Assembly: GCA_015059875.1 (NCBI GenBank)
Contig: SUZQ01000007.1
Location: 1 to 54,816, forward strand
Direction: 5' to 3'
Source: Rikenellaceae bacterium
Lineage (GTDB): Bacteria > Bacteroidota > Bacteroidia > Bacteroidales > Rikenellaceae
DNA length: 54,816 bases
This document shows positions 49,205 through 54,816 of the stretch, in pieces (positions within the stretch are counted from its first letter, which is position 1; every line of letters starts with the position of its first letter). Below the pieces are notes generated by a model. The model ran no database searches. It saw only the letters and a program-made list of their open reading frames with translations, and was not told the DNA's origin. Position numbers and translations under genes: made by a program.

Positions 49205-50956
49205 ATGAAGAGAATATTGATTATTCCGCTACTATTAATAGCTTTTGCACTATCAGCAGCACCGATAGGCGAACGCAAAGCACGCGAAATTGCAACAACA
49301 TTTTTTGCGTCAAACTCCACACGCTCGGCATCGCCCGTGCTCTCTTTAGAGTGGGCAGGCAAAGAGCTTTCGGGCAAAACCATCGTAAAATCATCCGCCG
49401 CAAATCAGGATGAGGCGATGCTCTACATCTATAATAGAACTGATGCACAGGGTTTTGTTGTTGTAGCAGGCGACGACAATGTCGAAAAGCCGATTGTCGC
49501 CTTCTCGCACAACAACCATCTTCGCATAGAGAATCTCTCGGAGGGAGCAAGATATATCCTTTCGGGATGGTGTAAGCAGATTGCCGCTGCTCGCGTAGCC
49601 ACACAAATCGTTACACGCGCAACGGATAGCGCAGAGGTCGGCACGGAAGAGGTGTTATACAGCACAGCTCTATGGAATCAAGGCGCACCATTCAACAACG
49701 AAGCTCCCGTAATAAATGGAGAGCGATCCGTAACAGGTTGCGTAGCAACGGCAATGTCGATAATATGCTACCACAACAAGTGGCCTGAGCAAGGCATTGG
49801 TGTTACTCCTGCGTATGAATACACGGACAACTATGGATATAGGCGAAGTGTACCTGCCAACTCGTTGGGACGCGTATATAACTACGATAATATGCTGAGC
49901 GACTACTCGAATGGCTATACGGAGAAGCAGGGAGCCGCCGTTGCAGCATTGATGAAGGATATGGGTACAGCGGTACAGATGATGTATCATCCAGAGAGTT
50001 CGGGTGCGTTTGATATGGATGTTCCAATTGCTCTGATGACCTATTTCGGATACTCGAAATCGGCTCTACTAAGATATGGAGATGGATATACATATAGAGA
50101 GTGGGTTAAGGCTCTCAAAGAGAATATAGAGGCGTTTGGCCCGACCTATTTTAGTGGCTCGAATCCTACCGATGGTGGACACGCATTTGTGCTTGATGGC
50201 TACACAAGCAAAAATTACTTCCACATCAATTACGGTTGGGGCGGATATGACAATGGTTACTACCTGCTACCAAAGATTGAGTTCGCCGAGGGGCAAATGA
50301 GTCTATTCTACTTGACACCCGACAAGACAGGAACAAGCACCTACAAAGACAATCTATTACTTTTAGTAGTTGGTGATTATCAGGGACTTTGGAGTGATGC
50401 AAAGGAGTTTGTTGTAAACCAGCCATTCCAGCTAAAGTGCGGTGCAATATGGAATGTTGGAAGCACCTTATTCTCGGGCGAAGTGCAAGTTGCCTTGTGC
50501 GATATTAATGGTAATATAAAGGAGACTCTGCGCAAATTTAATCTATCGCTTGATGTTATGTATTACCAATACTATTACCCTTTCAACGCCACAATTACAA
50601 CACCTATTGAGGAGGGAGATCGCATTCGAATTATGTACAAGGGAGAGTACTCGGATGGTTGGCAATGGGCAAAGCGAGAGAGTAATGCCGTAGACGAAAT
50701 TCTCGTTTCGTTTACTCCGAACGATATTGCCAAGATGTTGAATCTCAGATACGACAACAAGACAAAAGTTTTGTCAGTCTTACCTATCTACAACGCCACC
50801 TACGAAGTTGAAGATAGTTCGGGAGCAACCGTATCGAGTGGCTCTATCGCAGGTGGAGAGCGAGTTTCGATTCTCACATCCGAGAATAAGTCGGGCGAAT
50901 ATACAATATATTTCAGAAAAGATAGTTCTGAGTATAAATTGGTTGTTGTATTGTAG
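49205..50956 (+). CDS. C10 family cysteine protease (streptopain-like), secreted
   Basis: 583 residues with a signal peptide (MKRILIIPLLLIAFALSAAP). A SpeB-like prodomain (about 20-150: DAQGFVVVAGDDNVEKPIVAFS, WAGKELSGKT) precedes the catalytic domain. The nucleophile is C179 in SVTGCVATAMSIICYHNKWP and the histidine is H326 in DGGHAFVLDGY, with the NYGWGGYDNGYYLL tail typical of the family. C10 enzymes (SpeB, interpain A, Bfp) cut host and self proteins. The C-terminal 200 residues are a beta-rich, Ig-like secretion or binding region. It is the last gene of the three-gene unit with the small ORF and the Mfa-like lipoprotein. No staphostatin-like inhibitor gene is seen. Confidence 0.9.
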   Translation: MKRILIIPLLLIAFALSAAPIGERKAREIATTFFASNSTRSASPVLSLEWAGKELSGKTIVKSSAANQDEAMLYIYNRTDAQGFVVVAGDDNVEKPIVAFSHNNHLRIENLSEGARYILSGWCKQIAAARVATQIVTRATDSAEVGTEEVLYSTALWNQGAPFNNEAPVINGERSVTGCVATAMSIICYHNKWPEQGIGVTPAYEYTDNYGYRRSVPANSLGRVYNYDNMLSDYSNGYTEKQGAAVAALMKDMGTAVQMMYHPESSGAFDMDVPIALMTYFGYSKSALLRYGDGYTYREWVKALKENIEAFGPTYFSGSNPTDGGHAFVLDGYTSKNYFHINYGWGGYDNGYYLLPKIEFAEGQMSLFYLTPDKTGTSTYKDNLLLLVVGDYQGLWSDAKEFVVNQPFQLKCGAIWNVGSTLFSGEVQVALCDINGNIKETLRKFNLSLDVMYYQYYYPFNATITTPIEEGDRIRIMYKGEYSDGWQWAKRESNAVDEILVSFTPNDIAKMLNLRYDNKTKVLSVLPIYNATYEVEDSSGATVSSGSIAGGERVSILTSENKSGEYTIYFRKDSSEYKLVVVL

Positions 50957-51082
50957 TACCATTCGCTTACAGCAGATAGGGTAAACGAAGGGATGCCGAC
51001 ATTTATGCAATGGTGGTAATTTGAAAAAATTTACTACCTTTGTCGGCGATAAAAGAGAATTAACATTAACTATTTATAAATT

Positions 51083-51655
51083 ATGAAAGTAGAGAACACA
51101 AAATTTGTTGCGGTAAACTATACTCTTACCGTTGATGGTCAGATTGCAGATCAGAATCCAGAGGGACAGCCTCTTGAGTTCGTTTGCGGTGCAGGTATGT
51201 TGCTCCCTAAGTTCGAGGGCGCACTTATCGGCAAAGAGCCTGGCGATAAGGTTTCGTTCACTTTGGAGCCAAAGGATGGCTACGGAGAGTTGATTCCAGA
51301 GGCTATCGTGGAGTTGCCAAAGACAATCTTTATGATTGACGGCAAGGTCGTAGAGGAGATGCTCTTCGTGGGCAATATTGTACCTATGAGCGATGCTGAG
51401 GGACACCGTATGAACGGCATTATCCGTGAGGTTAAGGAGGAGACTATCATCATGGACTTCAACCACCAAATGGCTGGTAAGACCTTGAATTTCGATGTAG
51501 AGGTTGTTGAGGTACGCGATGTAACTCCTGAGGATCTTGCTCCAAAGGGCGGTTGCTCGTGCGGTTGTGACCACGACCACTGCGAGGGTTGTGGCGAGGA
51601 TCACCACTGCGGCGAGGGCGAGTGCAATGGCGACCACGAGTGCCACTGCCACTAA
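51083..51655 (+). CDS. slyD: FKBP-type peptidyl-prolyl isomerase SlyD-like
   Basis: 190 residues. The N-terminal part is the SlyD FKBP fold with the inserted IF domain (YTLTVDGQIADQNPEGQPLEFVCGAGMLLPKFEGALIGKE, and MNGIIREVKEE). It speeds proline isomerisation and chaperones. The C-terminal 35 residues are metal-binding: 9 Cys and 7 His among 35 residues (GGCSCGCDHDHCEGCGEDHH .. ). E. coli SlyD uses such a tail to deliver nickel to hydrogenase. No hydrogenase genes are nearby. The -7 box TACCTTTG (51035-51042) overlaps an inverted repeat GGTGGTAA/TTACTACC (51012-51038). The terminator is 51675-51718. Confidence 0.93.
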   Translation: MKVENTKFVAVNYTLTVDGQIADQNPEGQPLEFVCGAGMLLPKFEGALIGKEPGDKVSFTLEPKDGYGELIPEAIVELPKTIFMIDGKVVEEMLFVGNIVPMSDAEGHRMNGIIREVKEETIIMDFNHQMAGKTLNFDVEVVEVRDVTPEDLAPKGGCSCGCDHDHCEGCGEDHHCGEGECNGDHECHCH

Positions 51656-51674
51656 GCCGAGTCGTAATACCTCA

Positions 51675-51718
51675 AAAATATAGTGGAGAGCTGTCAAATC
51701 GGCTCTCCACTATATTTT
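51675..51718. terminator. Bidirectional terminator between slyD and the lipoprotein operon
   Basis: A 17-bp perfect stem AAAATATAGTGGAGAGC (51675-51691) / GCTCTCCACTATATTTT (51702-51718), loop of 10, with A and T ends on both strands. It serves the convergent genes ending at 51655 and 51736. Confidence 0.92.
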
Positions 51719-51735
51719 ATCACCCAGACTATCGT

Positions 51736-52209
51736 CTACTCCATCGGCAAACTTTCTTGCGAGTAGCGCAAAGGCGTGCCATCAAAAAGCTCCACATCAA
51801 CCTCAACACTGAGACTATTGCCGACCATCTTCATCGTAATCGTTCCCGACTGCAACGGGCGAAATGGAGCGTAGTAACACTGCGGGTCTTCGTAGACGAT
51901 AATATAGTCCGCATTGCAATATTTGTGCATTATATCCACCTCTCTTCCCAACAACTCTCGCTTCAAACCAATAATTGCATTAGTGGTCAAATGCGATGCA
52001 TCGGTAAGTGGCGAAATAACCAACAAAAGCCAATCCTCGCTATTGGTTACCTTTGCCATATTTACGGGTATCTGCTCCTCGCCAAAGAGAAGAGTGCCAA
52101 ACTTGCCAGCCTTTTGCGGCTCTGCACCGCCATCGCTATCTGCAGGGTTGCACGACACCAAAATAGCCGCAGCAACAAGTGTTATAAAGTGGAAAATATA
52201 GTGTTTCAT
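51736..52209 (-). CDS. Hypothetical lipoprotein (157 aa)
   Basis: Lipoprotein signal with lipobox LVSC (lipidated C20), then an Asp/Gly/Ala linker. The mature part (about 30-157) is beta-rich with alternating hydrophobic strands (WLLLVISPL, YIIVYED, SLSVEVDVELFDGTPL) and no recognised domain. It starts 13 nt after the stop of the 394-residue lipoprotein upstream on the same strand, so they form an operon. Not recognised; a surface or periplasmic component is the best guess. Confidence 0.65.
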   Translation of the reverse strand: MKHYIFHFITLVAAAILVSCNPADSDGGAEPQKAGKFGTLLFGEEQIPVNMAKVTNSEDWLLLVISPLTDASHLTTNAIIGLKRELLGREVDIMHKYCNADYIIVYEDPQCYYAPFRPLQSGTITMKMVGNSLSVEVDVELFDGTPLRYSQESLPME

Positions 52210-52222
52210 CGCGCTAATCTAT

Positions 52223-53404
52223 CTAATAAATTATCAATCTATCTGTCGAAATTGTTGTATCGGCGGTTACGGCAAAGCTCGGTACGGAGCAATCCTGCAA
52301 GTTGCAAATTACTCTATGCGAGCCATCTTCGCCTCGCTCAACAACAACCATTCCGCCATCGATGCGGGCATAGTTATCGCCCCACTTACCATCTGCATAC
52401 TTTACATACCACGCACCCGACCAATATGGCACAGTAAAACTGTCAGGCAATCCCGAAATAGAGTGGAATGGAGTAATAGACTCCTTGTTGAACGATGTAT
52501 CAGCATTGCGAGTCAACATAGGATACTCGCCAGCAGGTACTCCCTCTTCGGTAATGTCTGTTTCCCAAGGAACGAGCAGTTCAAGTCGTAGTAAATCACC
52601 ACTGCCCTTCGGATTACCCCACTCGAACGAGATACTCTCCTCGGCAAGGAAGATAAGGATATTTCTATAACTCTCATTTCCAAGATAGAAGGAGTCGCCC
52701 TTATCCTGCAAGTATGCTTTTTCCAACTTTGTGAGTTGCAAATCGGATGTAAGCAACGAGTTTGGCACTCGCTCTACCACCTGCGATTTAGGCTCGATTG
52801 TGCCACTCCACTTGAAGTTGCGCTTACGACACTGCTTGCCAACCAATACGCCCGAAATGGTATACGAGCCATCTGCGTAGGCGATGATCTGCAACGAGCC
52901 ATCATCTATAAGGTCGATATCCATCTCAGTCGAGCCTTCAGGTATCGAGGCGTAGAATGTCGCGTCGGGGCGTTCGTGGCGACCATCGGGCAGATCTATA
53001 TAGTCCATATAGCCATATACAAAGGTGTTCGGCGAGAAGTCGCCCGAATTGCTCTGAGCGCGATATTCGCCTGCGAGTTGTGCAAGATTGGGTTGCTGCT
53101 CATTGCTGTACTCAACATTCAATAGCAACTGCATAACCGCACCCGGACCGACCAAATTTCCCATTTCGTCCATCTCCATATCGGTGTATAGCTTCACAAG
53201 CCAACCATCCGATATCGCCTCACCGACATCGTCGCCCATATAGTAGACCTCCGCATTGGTAAAGAGAGTTGTCTGCGGCTCCTTCTCCTCGAATGGGTCT
53301 ACGGTATCCTCCCCACCGCCATTGTTGCAAGCGGTAAATGCCACAACAGCCAACAACGGCAACAAAAAGGCGATACACTTGTGTTGAAATTCTCGAATTG
53401 TCAT
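52223..53404 (-). CDS. Hypothetical two-domain lipoprotein (393 aa)
   Basis: 393 residues from the ATG at 53404 (MTIREFQHK); this gives a proper signal ending in lipobox FTAC (lipidated C26), and the longer start at 53419 is not needed. Two internal similar units of about 130 residues are visible: the first runs AEVYYMGDDVGEAISDGWLVKL .. LAGEYRAQSNSGDFSPN .. FKWSGTI, the second DSFYLGNESYRNILIFLA .. VPAGEYPMLTRNADTSFNKE .. VVVERGEDGSHRVICNLQD. Both units share the order Y-x-G-D/N, an aliphatic strand, A-G-E-Y, and a closing strand. No named family fits. It leads the 157-residue lipoprotein by 13 nt. Confidence 0.65.
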   Translation of the reverse strand: MTIREFQHKCIAFLLPLLAVVAFTACNNGGGEDTVDPFEEKEPQTTLFTNAEVYYMGDDVGEAISDGWLVKLYTDMEMDEMGNLVGPGAVMQLLLNVEYSNEQQPNLAQLAGEYRAQSNSGDFSPNTFVYGYMDYIDLPDGRHERPDATFYASIPEGSTEMDIDLIDDGSLQIIAYADGSYTISGVLVGKQCRKRNFKWSGTIEPKSQVVERVPNSLLTSDLQLTKLEKAYLQDKGDSFYLGNESYRNILIFLAEESISFEWGNPKGSGDLLRLELLVPWETDITEEGVPAGEYPMLTRNADTSFNKESITPFHSISGLPDSFTVPYWSGAWYVKYADGKWGDNYARIDGGMVVVERGEDGSHRVICNLQDCSVPSFAVTADTTISTDRLIIY

Positions 53405-53568
53405 AACTAACCTATCCATATATCTCGTAATATGGTTACAAATGTAATACTATTCCGCCACAGATGCAAATATATGCAATGGTTATGGGTAGAGGTTTTG
53501 GGTAGACAAAACTCAATTGCAACTCCGACGATTGTCAAGGCGCACAAGAAATCCGCTTGCTCAGTTTA

Positions 53569-53664
53569 CAAAATCGTAAATGATTAGGCTATTTTTGAGG
53601 CAATCAAAAAGCCCGATGCGCAGCATACTCCTCCAAAAAGCAGAATTGAGTGAGGGAATTTTGT
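53569..53664. repeat. Decayed long-palindrome element
   Basis: The left end CAAAATCGTAAATGATTAGG (53569-53588) is identical to the left end at 22711. The hairpin region GCGCAGCATACTC (53618-53630) keeps the left border and left stem but has lost the right stem arm. Confidence 0.65.
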
Positions 53665-53743
53665 ACCAAAGTAAAAATGCTTTTAAGGAGGTAGTTGCAA
53701 CATCCCACGACCTAATTTCTCGTCAGAAGTCGTGAGATGTGGT

Positions 53744-53814
53744 GCATCGCAAAAGAAAGACCTTCGGGATAGTACAAAATCGTACAGCCCGAAGGTCTTT
53801 ACTATTTAGCGATG
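53744..53814 (-). terminator. Nested hairpin terminator of pckA
   Basis: An inner 13-bp perfect stem AAAGACCTTCGGG (53756-53768) / CCCGAAGGTCTTT (53788-53800), with GTAC/GTAC in the loop, is enclosed by an outer pair CATCGC (53745-53750) / GCGATG (53809-53814). Two closing stems make this stronger than a normal terminator. Confidence 0.8.
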
Positions 53815-53843
53815 TGCCGCAGATTGCGGCTTATCACGAGAAA

Positions 53844-54816
53844 TTACAACTTTGGACCTGCTGCTACCAAAGCCTTTCCAGCCTCGTTAGTAGTGTACTT
53901 GCCGAAGTTCTTGATGAAACGGCTTGCGAGATCCTCTGCCTTCTTCTCCCACTCTGCTGCGTCAGCGTAAGTGTCGCGTGGATCGAGGATCGCAGGATCT
54001 ACACCTGGAAGTGCAGTTGGAACCTCAAAGTCGAATACTGGAATCTTCTTGGTTGGAGCCTCAAGGATTGCACCGTCGAGGATTGCGTCGATGATACCAC
54101 GAGTATCCTTGATCGAGATACGCTTGCCTGTACCATTCCAACCTGTGTTTACGAGGTATGCCTTAGCACCACTCTTCTCCATACGCTTAACGAGCTCCTC
54201 AGCGTACTTTGTTGGGTGCAACTCCAAGAATGCCTGACCGAAGCAAGCCGAGAATGTTGGAGTAGGCTCGGTGATACCGCGCTCTGTACCTGCCAACTTA
54301 GCGGTAAAGCCAGAGAGGAAGTAGTACTTAGTCTGCTCTGGAGTCAAAATCGATACTGGAGGCAATACGCCGAATGCATCAGCCGAGAGGAAGATAACAT
54401 TCTTTGCAGCTGGAGCAGCCGAGATAGGCGATACGATGTTGTCGATGTGGTAGATAGGGTACGAAACACGAGTGTTCTCGGTTACGCTCTTATCGTTGAA
54501 ATCGATCTTACCATTCTCATCAACAGTTACATTCTCCAAGAGAGCGTCGCGCTTGATAGCGTTGTAGATATCTGGCTCAGACTCCTTGTCCAACTTGATA
54601 ACCTTTGCATAGCAACCACCCTCGAAGTTGAAGATACCGTTGTCATCCCAACCGTGCTCGTCGTCACCGATAAGCTGACGCTTTGGATCGGTCGAAAGGG
54701 TTGTCTTACCTGTACCCGAAAGACCGAAGAAGATAGCGGTCTCGCCCTTCTCGTTGGTGTTAGCCGAGCAGTGCATCGAAGCGATACCCTGCAATGGGAG
54801 GTAGTAGTTCATCATC
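53844..54816 (-). CDS. pckA: Phosphoenolpyruvate carboxykinase (ATP), 3' part
   Basis: The C-terminal 323 residues of the enzyme are visible; the start is beyond the right window edge. It converts oxaloacetate to PEP or, in fermenting Bacteroidetes, fixes CO2 onto PEP to feed succinate production. The ATP-type kinase loop is intact ([19 protein letters not shown]), followed by [19 protein letters not shown], the metal ligands around there, and [16 protein letters not shown]. The ending [21 protein letters not shown] is typical. It is not truncated at the 3' end. Confidence 0.95.
   Translation of the reverse strand, partial: MMNYYLPLQGIASMHCSANTNEKGETAIFFGLSGTGKTTLSTDPKRQLIGDDEHGWDDNGIFNFEGGCYAKVIKLDKESEPDIYNAIKRDALLENVTVDENGKIDFNDKSVTENTRVSYPIYHIDNIVSPISAAPAAKNVIFLSADAFGVLPPVSILTPEQTKYYFLSGFTAKLAGTERGITEPTPTFSACFGQAFLELHPTKYAEELVKRMEKSGAKAYLVNTGWNGTGKRISIKDTRGIIDAILDGAILEAPTKKIPVFDFEVPTALPGVDPAILDPRDTYADAAEWEKKAEDLASRFIKNFGKYTTNEAGKALVAAGPKL

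Larger units (their letters stand above)
53405..53843. other. Structured intergenic region downstream of pckA
   Basis: 439 bp without a gene. It includes a decayed copy of the long-palindrome element (53569-53664), an 11-bp hairpin (CATCCCACGAC / GTCGTGAGATG, 53701-53739, one mismatch), and the pckA terminator (53744-53814). The lipoprotein operon leader is at its low-coordinate end. Confidence 0.65.

Overview
The window looks like chromosomal DNA of a gut-type Bacteroidales bacterium, most likely Alistipes or another Rikenellaceae member. Reasons: promoters fit the Bacteroidetes consensus TTTG-N19-20-TAnnTTTG at many gene starts; Shine-Dalgarno sequences are almost absent; there are many lipoproteins with Bacteroidetes-type signal peptides; and the families present (PepSY-like DUF2874, DUF4465, Mfa-like lipoprotein, C10 protease, rha operon with GH78) are typical of that order. 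Genus is inference. I see no rRNA, tRNA, transposase, phage gene or CRISPR array.

Layout. 1-5000: glpD, a PepSY-like periplasmic protein, a GH51 arabinofuranosidase and a TraR/DksA-like regulator. 5085-8680: a cobalamin riboswitch with a long leader, two paralogous DUF4465 (BtuH-like) lipoproteins, and a phosphomannomutase-like HAD protein with a lipoprotein signal. 8674-22461: a long minus-strand stretch of information-processing genes (yifB/comM, dnaB, comF, priA, polA), then queD, an Lrp/AsnC regulator, kbl, a secreted metallo-beta-lactamase-fold protein and a PAP2 phosphatase. 22835-33207: a POT peptide transporter, an orphan lipoprotein, an FAD/Fe-S oxidoreductase, the glycogen branching enzyme glgB, and the 3' half of a pyrH - thioredoxin-like - frr - phosphoesterase cluster. 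34715-43058: an AraC regulator divergent from a rhamnose operon (rhaB, rhaA, fucO, rhaD, GH78 rhamnosidase). 43168-47766: a nucleoside kinase with threonyl-tRNA-synthetase-like N-terminal domains, divergent from gcvP. 47978-50956: a small ORF, an Mfa-like lipoprotein and a C10 protease. 51083-54816: slyD, a two-gene lipoprotein operon, and the 3' part of pckA, cut by the window edge.

How genes work together. The rha genes make a near-complete rhamnoside pathway: release by GH78, isomerisation, phosphorylation, aldol cleavage to DHAP and lactaldehyde, and reduction of lactaldehyde to propanediol. No rhamnose permease is visible. The DUF4465 locus is probably concerned with corrinoid capture at the cell surface. 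The riboswitch can control the first gene only, because a strong terminator and a new promoter separate the second DUF4465 gene.

The most unusual signals lie outside genes. (1) A family of 100-126-bp long-palindrome elements has a central hairpin whose stem changes in a compensatory way between copies; several copies are flush with stop codons. (2) Heptamer tandem repeats occur at many gene boundaries. (3) The riboswitch leader has an 11-nt perfect complement to the aptamer 3' end and a second U8-tailed hairpin. (4) A second DUF4465 gene appears nearly leaderless. (5) A 36-bp palindrome sits on the predicted kbl transcription start.
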